Shown in pieces: positions 46,642 to 55,580 of a stretch of DNA of 64,000 nt. The translations under genes and the position numbers were made by a program. This DNA comes from Hydrogenophaga pseudoflava NBRC 102511 (lineage in GTDB: Bacteria; Pseudomonadota; Gammaproteobacteria; Burkholderiales; Burkholderiaceae_C), in assembly GCF_001592285.1 (NCBI RefSeq), contig NZ_BCWQ01000019.1, forward strand, positions 19,672-83,671, given 5' to 3'. The notes beneath the pieces are model-generated. The model was given only the letters and a program-made list of their open reading frames with translations, was not told where the DNA came from and did not search any database. Numbering within the stretch: the first letter of the stretch is position 1; every line of letters begins with the position of its first letter.

Positions 46642-49600
46642 TCAGGCGGATTCGAGCATACCGGCGGCGGATTCCATGTCCACCGCCACGATGCGCGAGA
46701 CCCCCTGTTCCTGCATGGTCACGCCGATCAGCTGCTCGGCCATTTCCATGGCGATCTTGTTGTGGCTGATGAACAGGAACTGCGTACCCTGCTTGCTCAT
46801 GCTGGTCACCAGGCGGGCGTAGCGTTCGGTGTTGGCATCGTCCAGTGGCGCGTCCACCTCGTCCAGGAGGCAGAACGGCGCCGGGTTGAGCTGGAAGATG
46901 GCGAACACCAGGGCGATGGCGGTCAGCGCCTTCTCGCCGCCCGAGAGCAGGTGGATGGTCTGGTTCTTCTTGCCCGGTGGCTGTGCCAGCACCTGCACGC
47001 CGGCGTCCAGGATCTCTTCGCCGGTCATCACCAGCTTGGCGTTGCCGCCGCCGAACAGCTCGGGGAACATGCGGCCGAAGTGCTCGTTGACGGTGTTGAA
47101 TGTGTTGCCCAGCAGGTCGCGGGTCTCGGCGTCGATCTTCTTGATCGCGTCTTCCAGCGTGTTCATCGCCTCGGTCAGGTCCTTGGACTGGGCGTCGAGG
47201 AAGGTCTTGCGCTCGCGCGCGGCGGTCAGCTCGTCCAGCGCGGCCAGGTTGACCGCGCCCAGGGCCTGGATCTCTCGGTGGAAACGGTCGATTTCGGACT
47301 GCAGGCCGGCCAGGCGCACATTGCCTTCGGTGATGCTCTGCGCCACCGCGGCCAGGTCGGCCTGTGCCTCGGCCAGCAACTGGCTGTACTGCTCGACGCC
47401 CAGGCGCGCGGCCTGTTCCTTGAGCTGGAAATCGGTGATGCGCTGGCGCAGCGGGTCGAGCTCGCGCTCCAGCTTCAGGCGGTGTTCGTCGCTGGCGCGC
47501 AGCTTGGCGGTGAGGTCGTCGTACTGGCTGCGCAGTGCGCCCAGCGCCTGCTCACGCTCCAGCTTCATGGCCAGCGCCGACTGCAGGCCGGCCTGGGCGG
47601 CAGCGTCGTCCAGGCGGGCGAATTCATCGGCGGCGCGCGCGGCCTCGTCAGCCAAGGCCTTTTCCTGCGTCCCGGCAGTCTCCAGCGAGCGCTGCAGCTC
47701 GCCCTGGCGCGCCTGAAGACTGCGCAGCGTGAAGGTGGCCTCCTGCGCCTGGCGCTCCAGCCCGCGCTGCTGTTCGCGCGCATCGTTCAGCGCCCGTTCG
47801 GCAGCGATCACCTTGTCGTCCAGCTGGGCGTGGCGCTCCTGGCTGTCGGCCAGCTGCATGTCCAGTTCCTCGAAGCGCGCTTCGGCGGTGACGCGGCGCT
47901 CCTGCAGCTCGTCGAGCTGGCCATCGACCTCGGCGAGGTCGGCGGCGATCTGCTCGCTGCGGGCGCGGGTCTGCTCGGCCAGCTGGGTCAGGCGCAGCAT
48001 CTCCACCTGCAGCTCGTGCGCGCGGGTGCGGGTCTCGGCACCCTCGCGGCGCGCGGCCACCAGGCGCTGCGAGGCGTCGGTGTAGGCCGCTTCGGCGCGC
48101 ACCAGCGCGGCGCGCGCCTGTTCGGCGATCAGCACCTGGGCCTTGAGCTGTTTGTCGAGGTTCTCGATTTCCTGGGCGCGGGCCAGCAGGCCGGCCTGTT
48201 CGCTGTCGGGCGCGTAGAAGCTGACGCTGTGCGCCGTGACCACATGGCCGGCCGGCACATAGAGGGCTTCGCCGGCCTGCAGCTGGCTGCGCAGCGCCAT
48301 GGCCTCGTCCAGGCTCGCGGCGGTCCAGCAGCCCTGCAGCCAGTCGGCCAGCAAGGCCTTCTGCCCGGCGTCGTTCAGGCGCAGCCAGTCGGCCATAGGC
48401 TTGAGTCCGGGGCGGGCCGGTGCGGGCGCCTCGGCCGCGGGCGGGCTGTAGAAGGCCAGCTTGGCCGGGGGTGCGTCGTTGCCGAAGGCGCGCACCATCT
48501 CCAGGCGCGAGACCTCCAGCGCGCTCAGCCGCTCGCGCAGGGCGGATTCGAGGGCGTTTTCCCAGCCGGGCTCTATATGAATACGGCTCCACAGGCCTTG
48601 CAGGCCGTCCAGCCCGTGCTTGGCCAGCCAGGGCTTGAGCTTGCCGTCGGTGCGCACCTTCTCCTGCAGCGCCTTGAGCGCTTCCTGCCGGGCCGACAGG
48701 TCCGACTGCTTCGCCGACTCCTGGTTGACGGCCAGCTGCGCAGCGCGGCGCTGTTCGTCCAGCGCGGGCACGCTTTCCTGCAGCTCGTGCAGCACCGCCT
48801 CGGCGAGTTCGGCCGCCTGCTCGGCCTGCTGGAACGAGGCCTGCGACTGCGCCAGTCGGGCCTCATCGGGCGCGGCCAGGGCGTTGCGGTCGGCCACCAG
48901 CCGCTCGCGCCGCTGGTTGAGCTGGCGGCTCTGTTCCTCGATGTTGCGCTGCTCGGCGGCCAGCACCTGGATCTGCTGCTGCACCTGGGTGACGCTGCCG
49001 CGCTGCTCGTTGGCGGCGTTCTGCGCGGCGCGCAGCGCGTCTTCCAGTGACGGCAGGCTGCCGGACTGCTCCTCGCCTTGCGCTGCAAGCTCGACCGAGC
49101 GCTCCTCGGCCGCGACGATGTTCTCCGCCAGCTGCTCCAGCTCGACGGCGGCGTCCTGGCTGCGGGTCGACCAGGAAGCAATCTGCTCCTTGAGCTGTGT
49201 CAGGCGCTGCTCGGCGCGCTGGCGGCCCTCGACCACGAAACGGATCTCGGCTTCGAGCTTGCCCACCTCGGCGCTGGCCTCGTAGAGCTTGCCCTGGGCC
49301 TGGTTGACCTGGTCGCCCGCGGCGTAATGCGCCTGGCGGATGGTTTCCAGCTCGCTTTCCACACGGCGCAGGTCGGCGGTGCGCGACTCCAGATCGTTCA
49401 CCGCCTGGGCTGCGTCGTTCTTGACCTTGACCTGGTCGGCTTCGGCTTCGGCGCGCTTGAGGAACCACAGCTGGTGCTGCTTGAGCGTGGCGCCGGACTG
49501 CAGCTCGTGGTAGCGCGCCGCCACCTCGGCCTGCTTTTCCAGCTTGTCGAGGTTGGCGTTGAGCTCGCGCAGGATGTCCTCGACCCGGGTCAGGTTCTCG

Positions 49601-50163
49601 CGCGTGTCGGCCAGTCGGTTGGCGGTTTCGCGCCGGCGCTCCTTGTATTTGGAGACGCCCGCGGCTTCTTCGAGGAACAGGCGCAGTTCCTCGGGCTTGG
49701 ATTCGATGATGCGGCTGATCGTGCCCTGGCCGATGATGGCGTAGGCGCGCGGCCCCAGGCCGGTGCCCAGGAACACATCCTGCACGTCGCGGCGGCGCAC
49801 CGGCTGGTTGTTGATGTAGTAGCTGCTGGTGCCGTCGCGCGTGAGCACGCGCTTGACCGCGATTTCGGTGAACTGGCCCCACTGGCCGCCGGCGCGGTGG
49901 TCGCTGTTGTCGAACACCAGCTCCACGCTGGAGCGACTGGCCGGCTTGCGGTTGTTGGTGCCGTTGAAGATCACGTCCTGCATGGACTCGCCACGCAATT
50001 CCGACGCTTTGCTCTCGCCCAGCACCCAGCGCACCGCGTCCATGATGTTGGACTTGCCGCAGCCGTTCGGGCCCACCACGCCCACCAGCTGCCCCGGCAG
50101 CATGAAATTGGTCGGCTCGGCGAACGATTTGAAGCCGGACAGCTTGATGGAATTCAGACGCAA
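46642..50163 (-). CDS. smc: Chromosome segregation ATPase Smc
   Basis: Condensin core of 1173 residues. From a TTG start the protein opens RLNSIKLSGFKSFAEPTNFM, the usual Smc N-terminus; the 21 residues upstream look unrelated. Walker A is GPNGCGKSN in the N-terminal head. Two long coiled-coil stretches flank a hinge. The C-terminal head shows the signature LLSGGEKALTAIALVFAIFQ and Walker B CLLDEVDAPLDDANTERY. There is no strong ribosome site for the TTG, so the start is inferred. It is first in smc-zipA-ligA. Confidence 0.96.
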   Translation of the reverse strand: MRLNSIKLSGFKSFAEPTNFMLPGQLVGVVGPNGCGKSNIMDAVRWVLGESKASELRGESMQDVIFNGTNNRKPASRSSVELVFDNSDHRAGGQWGQFTEIAVKRVLTRDGTSSYYINNQPVRRRDVQDVFLGTGLGPRAYAIIGQGTISRIIESKPEELRLFLEEAAGVSKYKERRRETANRLADTRENLTRVEDILRELNANLDKLEKQAEVAARYHELQSGATLKQHQLWFLKRAEAEADQVKVKNDAAQAVNDLESRTADLRRVESELETIRQAHYAAGDQVNQAQGKLYEASAEVGKLEAEIRFVVEGRQRAEQRLTQLKEQIASWSTRSQDAAVELEQLAENIVAAEERSVELAAQGEEQSGSLPSLEDALRAAQNAANEQRGSVTQVQQQIQVLAAEQRNIEEQSRQLNQRRERLVADRNALAAPDEARLAQSQASFQQAEQAAELAEAVLHELQESVPALDEQRRAAQLAVNQESAKQSDLSARQEALKALQEKVRTDGKLKPWLAKHGLDGLQGLWSRIHIEPGWENALESALRERLSALEVSRLEMVRAFGNDAPPAKLAFYSPPAAEAPAPARPGLKPMADWLRLNDAGQKALLADWLQGCWTAASLDEAMALRSQLQAGEALYVPAGHVVTAHSVSFYAPDSEQAGLLARAQEIENLDKQLKAQVLIAEQARAALVRAEAAYTDASQRLVAARREGAETRTRAHELQVEMLRLTQLAEQTRARSEQIAADLAEVDGQLDELQERRVTAEARFEELDMQLADSQERHAQLDDKVIAAERALNDAREQQRGLERQAQEATFTLRSLQARQGELQRSLETAGTQEKALADEAARAADEFARLDDAAAQAGLQSALAMKLEREQALGALRSQYDDLTAKLRASDEHRLKLERELDPLRQRITDFQLKEQAARLGVEQYSQLLAEAQADLAAVAQSITEGNVRLAGLQSEIDRFHREIQALGAVNLAALDELTAARERKTFLDAQSKDLTEAMNTLEDAIKKIDAETRDLLGNTFNTVNEHFGRMFPELFGGGNAKLVMTGEEILDAGVQVLAQPPGKKNQTIHLLSGGEKALTAIALVFAIFQLNPAPFCLLDEVDAPLDDANTERYARLVTSMSKQGTQFLFISHNKIAMEMAEQLIGVTMQEQGVSRIVAVDMESAAGMLESA

Positions 50164-50248
50164 AGGGGCCCCAGTCGGTGATCGGATACAGGCCCGAAAT
50201 GTTACCCCAGCCGCCCTGGCGCCCAAGGGCGCGGCGCCCCGCCCCGTC

Positions 50249-50704
50249 TCAACCGCGCTTGGTGATTTCCACCACGCCGGCTTCGGCGTCCACCCGCACC
50301 CAGTCTCCGGTCTCGATGCAATCGAGCGGATCTCGATCGAACCCGGTCATGGCCGGTGCATGGGTCACCACGGCGCCCAGTGCCATCTTGGTGGTCATTT
50401 CATTGAACAGGAACGCCGCCGGCGCGGTCTTGAGCAACCGGGTCATGTGGAACATGGCCGACCAGCCCGAGGAGCCTTTGGCTCCCGGGAACACCAGCAC
50501 CTTGCCGGCAAAACTCTGTCCCCGCAGTTCGTGGCGGGTTTCGATCACGCTGCCGGTGCGCGGGTCGATGCCGCCCCAGCCTGAAATGTGGTCGCGCGTG
50601 ACCAGCGCCTCGCCTTCGCTGATGCCACCCACCACTTTGCGTCCGTGGATGACGATCACCTTTGGTTCGCTGGGCGGGGCCAGGGACGGTGTTTCGGTGC
50701 TCAT
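50249..50704 (-). CDS. Aconitase X small (swivel) subunit
   Basis: A 151-residue DUF126/AcnX small subunit. Motifs are KVIVIHGRKVVGGISEGEAL, VTRDHISGWGGIDPRTGSV, the phosphate/substrate loop FPGAKGSSGWSAMF, and ALGAVVTHAPAMTGFD. It overlaps the large-subunit stop by four bases (ATGA). Separate small and large subunits fit the bacterial AcnX type II group; characterised members dehydrate cis-3-hydroxy-L-proline, as I recall, but the substrate is open here. Confidence 0.9.
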   Translation of the reverse strand: MSTETPSLAPPSEPKVIVIHGRKVVGGISEGEALVTRDHISGWGGIDPRTGSVIETRHELRGQSFAGKVLVFPGAKGSSGWSAMFHMTRLLKTAPAAFLFNEMTTKMALGAVVTHAPAMTGFDRDPLDCIETGDWVRVDAEAGVVEITKRG

Positions 50705-51993
50705 TGCAGTCCTCCTTGCCAGCGGCCGGTGCATGCCGCGTCGATGCATTGCGCCGTGGTGCCGAACCAGGCCTGCACGCCGAGGATGGCGGGCAGGTAG
50801 TGCGCCTGCTTGGCCGAGTCCAGTGCCACCGTCCGGGTGCCCTTGGGCACAGCGCGGCTCATGGCAGAACAGCTGTCGGACATGAGGATGCCGCCGGCGT
50901 CTTCGATGATCTTGGTGTAGCCGTTGCGGTCGGCCAGCGCCTTGATGGCGCGGGGCGTGAAGATCCACAGCTCGCAGTCCGGATGCACGCGCCGTCCTTC
51001 CAGCAGTTGCGCGGCTTCCCAGATCTGCTCGATCGTGTAGTGCGGACAGCCCAGCATGACGTACTGGATCTCGGCCGACTGCGCGGTCATGTTGAGCTTC
51101 TCGTAAGCGAGGCGGCGCTCGGCCTCACCGTAGCGCAGCACTTCGCGCGGCGCCCGCCCCCCAAGCGCCTGTTCCAGCGTCAGGGCATCAGGGGTGATGC
51201 CGGCGATGTGGAAAAGCTCCACCCCGCCCGAGGACGCGGCGGCGGCGCCAAAGTGCTTGAGGCGCGGCAGGTTGGGCACCTGCTCCAGCCCCCCTCGCCG
51301 ATGCAGCACCGGCACACGATCCTGCACATGTTCGCCGATGAAGTAGCCCAGCAGTCCCCAGTCCTGCACCGACTCGACCTCGATGTCGAGTTCCACGAGG
51401 TGTGTGGCGTATCGGTTTTCGGGAAGGTGATAGCCCCAGTAGGGAATGCGCCCGGTCAGCATCGCCGCACCACAGCTCTCGCGTCCCTCGGTGTTGGTGC
51501 GCGCCCCCAGCACCGAGTTGCAGTAGACCACCGCGGACGACTCCATCCATGCGCAGTGCTCGCCGCGGGTGGGAATGTTGCCCACCTGATACGGGGTGCA
51601 GGTGTTCATGATCTGGGCGCCCAGACCGGCAGCGTGGCGCTCGCTCTGCTCATAGAACCGCACGGTTTCCTCGTTCACGCCCATGCGCTCGGGCTGACCG
51701 GGATCGAAGCCCAGCTGCAGATGGCTGGTGAAGACCTTGAACTTCGGAATCTGCACCACTTCCTGGCTGTCGAGGCTGAACTCGGAAAACACCGCGTCCA
51801 TGCCGCCCTTGGCCAGCGCGAACTCGCGCTGGAACGGGGTGGTCGAGGTGATGGTGGCGCAGACGTTGCGGGTCTGCACCAGGCACTCGGCATCCAGCGC
51901 TTCACCGTAGCGCACCAGCAGGTCCATCGCCTTCTGAACGGCCGGCCCGTCGCGGCCGTCGTACATGGCTTTCTCTTCGTCGCTCAGTTGCAT
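50701..51993 (-). CDS. Aconitase X catalytic (large) subunit
   Basis: A 430-residue AcnX large domain. Motifs are MQLSDEEKAMYDGRDGPAVQ at the N-terminus, NTCTPYQVGNIPTRGEHCAW with conserved Cys for the Fe-S or metal site, SVLGARTNTEGRESCGAAML, and MSDSCSAMSRAVP. The start MQLSDEEK is chosen since the upstream frame runs into the IclR gene. It is co-translated with the small subunit. The family catalyses dehydration of hydroxylated amino or mevalonate-type acids; the pathway here is not fixed. Confidence 0.91.
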   Translation of the reverse strand: MQLSDEEKAMYDGRDGPAVQKAMDLLVRYGEALDAECLVQTRNVCATITSTTPFQREFALAKGGMDAVFSEFSLDSQEVVQIPKFKVFTSHLQLGFDPGQPERMGVNEETVRFYEQSERHAAGLGAQIMNTCTPYQVGNIPTRGEHCAWMESSAVVYCNSVLGARTNTEGRESCGAAMLTGRIPYWGYHLPENRYATHLVELDIEVESVQDWGLLGYFIGEHVQDRVPVLHRRGGLEQVPNLPRLKHFGAAAASSGGVELFHIAGITPDALTLEQALGGRAPREVLRYGEAERRLAYEKLNMTAQSAEIQYVMLGCPHYTIEQIWEAAQLLEGRRVHPDCELWIFTPRAIKALADRNGYTKIIEDAGGILMSDSCSAMSRAVPKGTRTVALDSAKQAHYLPAILGVQAWFGTTAQCIDAACTGRWQGGLQ

Positions 51994-52027
51994 GGGGTCT
52001 CCGTATCGTGGGTGGTCGCAGGCCGCT

Positions 52028-52852
52028 TCAGGACGGCCGCAGTTCGGGCACGCGCCCGCCAATGGCCTGTGCGATGTCTTTGGCAATGGCCCGCAGGCGC
52101 GGCGCCAGTTCTTCGCGCAGGCGCTGTTCGGTGAACATGAACGCGGCGCCACCGCAGTTGAGCGCCATGACCTCGCCGGACGGTCCGTACAGCGCCACCG
52201 ACACCGAATTGATCTCGCGGTGGAATTCGCCGAGCGACAGGCAATAGCCCAGCCGCCGGGCCTCGTCGATCGAACGGTGCATGGCCGGGGCCACGCTGTC
52301 CCATTCGGGGCCGCGCAACAGCCGCAGCGAGTCGATCAGCTGCTGGCGCTGTGCATCGTCGATGGCCGAGAGGAAGGCCCGCCCCAGCGCCGACACCGGC
52401 AGTGGTGCGCGCGAGCCCACGTCCAGCCGCGCGGTGAGCATCGACGAGCGCGGACGGCATGCCTCGATGATCACCATCTCCATGCCGTCGCGCACGGCCA
52501 GATAGGTGGACACGCCCACCTCCTCCGCCAGTGCCTGGAGATGGGGCCTGGCCACGCCCCGGACGTCCAGGCTGCCGAGAAAGACCCGCGCCAGCGACAC
52601 CACCCCCGGCCCCAGCATGAAACGGTCGGCCATGGGCGCGTTCTTGAGCATGCCAGCCCCCAGCAAGGTGCCGACGATGCGGTTGAGCGTGGGCCTGGGA
52701 ATGCCCGTCATGCGCACCAGCTCGGCGTACCCCTGCACTGGCCGCTCCTCAGAGAAACAGCGCAACACAGAAATGCCACGCTCCAGCGCGGACACGGTAT
52801 CGGGACGCTCGGCTCGCGGCGCGTCGTGGATGCCTGGACGATCGTTCGCCAT
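52028..52852 (-). CDS. IclR-family transcriptional regulator
   Basis: A 274-residue regulator. The N-terminal winged helix shows TVSALERGISVLRCFSEERP, MTGIPRPTLNRIVGTLLGAG and ADRFMLGPGVVSLARV. The C-terminal ligand-binding domain carries MLTARLDVGSRAPLPVSALG and GEVMALNCGGAAFMF. A strong AGGAGGAG site fixes the start. It lies in the gap between the AcnX genes and the FAD oxidoreductase. A repeat pattern of TGGACTGT half-sites over the divergent promoters at 54.4 kb is a probable operator. Confidence 0.94.
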   Translation of the reverse strand: MANDRPGIHDAPRAERPDTVSALERGISVLRCFSEERPVQGYAELVRMTGIPRPTLNRIVGTLLGAGMLKNAPMADRFMLGPGVVSLARVFLGSLDVRGVARPHLQALAEEVGVSTYLAVRDGMEMVIIEACRPRSSMLTARLDVGSRAPLPVSALGRAFLSAIDDAQRQQLIDSLRLLRGPEWDSVAPAMHRSIDEARRLGYCLSLGEFHREINSVSVALYGPSGEVMALNCGGAAFMFTEQRLREELAPRLRAIAKDIAQAIGGRVPELRPS

Positions 52853-52907
52853 GGTGGTCTCCTCCTGGAAACCCGCCAATATAAGAGGTGCCTTCATGAG
52901 GATGCGC

Positions 52908-54359
52908 TCACGCCGACGCGACCAACGGCTCGGGCTGCGCGGCCGCGCCGGGTCGCAGATACACCCCCTGGCGCAACAACTCGGCCTGCAAGGCACCGAT
53001 GTCCACCGCGCGCGGTGCGACGCCGTGGCGCACCGCCAGCGCGGCCCCCACTCCGGCGGCCTGGCCGGTCAGCCAACATTGCGGAATCTCGCGCATGAAT
53101 CCGTGCGAATTGCGGTCACAGGAAATGTGGCGGCCACAGGCCAGCAGCCCGTCGAGCTTCTCGGGCACCAGCGCACCGTAGGGCACGGAGATGTTGGGGA
53201 ATTTGGGCGAGACCGCCGGCGAAACCGCCACCTCGTCGGGCAGCGCACGCCCCTCGGGCCAGCGGTGGCGCCAGACGCCGTCCGTGCCGACCAGCCGGCG
53301 CGCGTGGCGCACGCCGATCTGCGGCGCGCTTTGCAGCAGATAGGCGTCTTCGAAGCCCGGCGCGTGTGCCTTGAAATAGTCCAGATGGGCGGCCATCGCC
53401 CGGTGCGAACGCACTTCAACCGCCGTCAGATCGTCCACATCGAGCGCCGAGTACCCCGACTGCCGCGGCCCCATGAACAGCGCGATGTCGTTGCGCCAGG
53501 ACACAAACGGGCGTTCGAACAGTTTGAGCTGCTCACGACCTCGGGCCATGAAGGCCGCGTGATCGTCGGGTCGCCCAGTCTTGAAGTCGATCCAGCGGTT
53601 CATGTCAACGCCCCCGAACAGCCAGGAGGTGTTCATGCAGTGGTGCACGTCGGCCTGTTCGATGTCGTTGACGAACGCCGCACCGGCGCGCGCGAACAGA
53701 TCACCGTCGCCGGTGGCGTCGACCACCACGTCGGCCATGATGGCCATGCGCCCTTCCTTGCTCTCGAAGACCACGCCTTTGACGACCCCCTTTTCATCCA
53801 CGATGGGCAGCGCGGCCCATGAGTGGTAGATCAGCTTGACGCCACGCTCGATCACGATTTCCTGCGACAGAAGTTTCAGACGCTCGGGGTCGATGGTGGG
53901 CGACCAGGTCACGACGCCGTGGAAGCCCGCCGTGCGGTGCGACCAGTAGCCCGCCTTGTCGGGCTCCTGGGACCCCCAGTCCTCCCGGGTCGGCCCGGCG
54001 ATGGCATCCGCCGGCAACCGCTCGAACACCTCCTGGGCGAAACCTCGCACAACCAGTTGCCCTTCCCAGTCGGTCATGCGGTCGATCCAGATCACCAGCC
54101 CGCCGGTTGACAGCCCGCCCAGGTGGTTGTAGCGCTCCAGAAGTGCCACGTCGGCACCGGCGGCGGCGGCGGAGGCGGCGGCGGCGGTACCCGAAGGCCC
54201 CCCACCCACGACCAGCACACCACAACGGTGGTAAATCGGGATGCGCCGCCCGGGCTCGTCCCAGGTGCCGTGATCCGGCCGCGCCACCCGCTGGTCGCGA
54301 TCGAACACATCCGAGGTGAGGAAGCGTTCGTCGGTCCGCGTGAGGGTCTGCACTTTCAT
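52908..54359 (-). CDS. FAD-dependent oxidoreductase (FAD_oxidored, PF12831-type)
   Basis: A 483-residue flavoenzyme. The dinucleotide-binding motif VLVVGGGPSGTAAAASAAAA is at about residues 48-67, followed by GLVIWIDRMTDWEGQ and the second FAD-binding block MADVVVDATGDGDLFARAGA. The C-terminal part has ISCDRNSHGFMREIP. Family members oxidise diverse substrates or act as dehydratase-like reductases. A run of GGC/GCC triplets encodes the Ala-rich Rossmann helix. It has an AAGGAGA ribosome site and is probably in a unit with iclR and the AcnX genes. Confidence 0.9.
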   Translation of the reverse strand: MKVQTLTRTDERFLTSDVFDRDQRVARPDHGTWDEPGRRIPIYHRCGVLVVGGGPSGTAAAASAAAAGADVALLERYNHLGGLSTGGLVIWIDRMTDWEGQLVVRGFAQEVFERLPADAIAGPTREDWGSQEPDKAGYWSHRTAGFHGVVTWSPTIDPERLKLLSQEIVIERGVKLIYHSWAALPIVDEKGVVKGVVFESKEGRMAIMADVVVDATGDGDLFARAGAAFVNDIEQADVHHCMNTSWLFGGVDMNRWIDFKTGRPDDHAAFMARGREQLKLFERPFVSWRNDIALFMGPRQSGYSALDVDDLTAVEVRSHRAMAAHLDYFKAHAPGFEDAYLLQSAPQIGVRHARRLVGTDGVWRHRWPEGRALPDEVAVSPAVSPKFPNISVPYGALVPEKLDGLLACGRHISCDRNSHGFMREIPQCWLTGQAAGVGAALAVRHGVAPRAVDIGALQAELLRQGVYLRPGAAAQPEPLVASA

Positions 54360-54380
54360 ATCTTCTCCTTGGTTGCTCTA

Positions 54381-54408
54381 ATTATGGACTGTGTTTTCAT
54401 TTTTACAA
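54381..54408 (-). promoter_or_regulatory. Promoter of the FAD oxidoreductase unit
   Basis: Read leftward, TTGTAA and CATAAT are separated by 16 bases. The -10 matches the consensus at five of six, and the -35 at four of six. The -10 ends about 20 bases before the ATG. A pair of TGGACTGT-like half-sites overlaps it, which fits repression by the IclR protein. Confidence 0.48.
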
Positions 54409-54483
54409 TCCAAATAGGCGTTTATAAGGGTTAACACCGACAAAACACGCTTACTGAAAGTGTTTTATGGATATACAGTCCAT
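54385..54483. promoter_or_regulatory. Inverted TGGACTGT half-sites, probable IclR operators between the divergent genes
   Basis: TGGACTGT (54385-54392) and ACAATCCA (54405-54412) form one imperfect palindrome with a 12-base centre over the leftward promoter. TGGATAT-A-CAGTCCA (54468-54482) forms a second, 29 bases before the tctC start codon. The half-site TGGACTGT appears exactly in both, in opposite directions. The IclR protein of this locus is the natural candidate. Confidence 0.45.
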
Positions 54484-54511
54484 TTTCATCGCAACCACAA
54501 CAGGAGACAAC

Positions 54512-55534
54512 ATGCCCGAACTTGGCCCCACCACCCCTTCTCGTACGGCCTCGCGCACACGCCGTCAGGTCGTGACGCTGCTGGCAGCCGCCGCACTGGC
54601 CGGCAGCACGCTGCCCGCATTCGCCCAGGATTTCCCGACAAAAGACCGTCCGATCCGCCTGGTGGTGGGCTTCACCGCAGGTGGCGGCACCGATGCCCAG
54701 GCGCGCACCGTGGCCCAGAAGCTCGGCGAGGTGCTGGGCACCAATGTGGTCGTGGACAACCGGCCCGGCGCCAGCACCATGCTCGCCGCCAGCGAGGTCG
54801 CCCGCGCCGCACCGGATGGCTACACGCTCATGTACTCGCCATCCTCCACCTTTGCGCAGAACCCCCACATGTTTGCCAAGGTGCCCTACCACCCGTTCAA
54901 GGACTTCACCCCGCTGTCGGTGGGCGGGCGGGGCCCGCTGGTGCTGTCGATGAGCACCTCCGTGCCGGCGAACAACGTGCGCGAACTGGTCGCCTACATC
55001 AAGGCGAATCCCGGCAAGACCAGCTATGCATCGTTCGGCCTCGGCACGTCGTCCCACATCTACGGTGAGGCGTTCACCCGTCAGACCCAGATCGACTCGG
55101 TGCACATCCCCTACAAGGGTGGCTCCGACGCGGCCAAGGACCTGATCGGAGGTCGGGTCCAGTACATGTTCGATTCCGCACCCTCCGCGATCATTGCTGC
55201 ACAGAGCGGCAAGGTGAAGATCATGGCCATTGCGGCGTCCCAGCGCGTCAGCGCCCTGCCCGACGTGCCCACGTTTGCCGAACAGGGGTACACCGGCATG
55301 GACCTGCCCAGCTGGCTTGGCTTCTTCGGCCCGGCCAACATGCCGCCGGCCGTCGTGAAGAAGCTCAACGACGCGCTGGTGAAAGTGCTGGCCATGCCCG
55401 AAGTCGCCAAGTTCTACCGGGATGGCGGCTACGAGGCGGGCGGCAACACACCGCAGGAATTCGCCGCGCTCGTGCAGAAAACCCACGACGAATGGGGCGC
55501 CATGATCAGCAAGCTGGGACTGCCCAAACAGTAA
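54512..55534 (+). CDS. Tripartite tricarboxylate transporter substrate-binding protein (Bug/TctC family)
   Basis: A 340-residue periplasmic binding protein. The start MPELGPTTPS is chosen for its AGGAGA site; an ATG 15 codons upstream lies in the operator region. A signal peptide (RRQVVTLLAAAALAGSTLPA) is followed by the Bug motifs DRPIRLVVGFTAGGGTDAQA, NRPGASTMLAASEVARAAPD and IPYKGGSDAAKDLIGGRVQY. It has no tctA/tctB gene next to it; the only pair in this window is at 1.9-3.9 kb. The ligand is probably related to the substrate of the AcnX pathway. Confidence 0.93.
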   Translation: MPELGPTTPSRTASRTRRQVVTLLAAAALAGSTLPAFAQDFPTKDRPIRLVVGFTAGGGTDAQARTVAQKLGEVLGTNVVVDNRPGASTMLAASEVARAAPDGYTLMYSPSSTFAQNPHMFAKVPYHPFKDFTPLSVGGRGPLVLSMSTSVPANNVRELVAYIKANPGKTSYASFGLGTSSHIYGEAFTRQTQIDSVHIPYKGGSDAAKDLIGGRVQYMFDSAPSAIIAAQSGKVKIMAIAASQRVSALPDVPTFAEQGYTGMDLPSWLGFFGPANMPPAVVKKLNDALVKVLAMPEVAKFYRDGGYEAGGNTPQEFAALVQKTHDEWGAMISKLGLPKQ

Positions 55535-55566
55535 GACCTGCAGCCGGCGGGCCGCAGGCCATGGCC

Positions 55567-55572
55567 GATAAT
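55567..55572 (+). promoter_or_regulatory. GATAAT -10-like box just before dapC
   Basis: GATAAT ends eight bases before the dapC ATG. No ribosome-binding site lies between. The arrangement is the same as for map, with similar bases around it (GATAATCGCGGCCCATG). Confidence 0.4.
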
Positions 55573-55580
55573 CGCGGCCC

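Noticed and set aside
54148..54192. GGC/GCC triplet run in the FAD oxidoreductase
   Set aside because: It encodes the Ala-rich helix of the Rossmann fold, which is common in GC-rich genomes; no sign of slippage or frame change.
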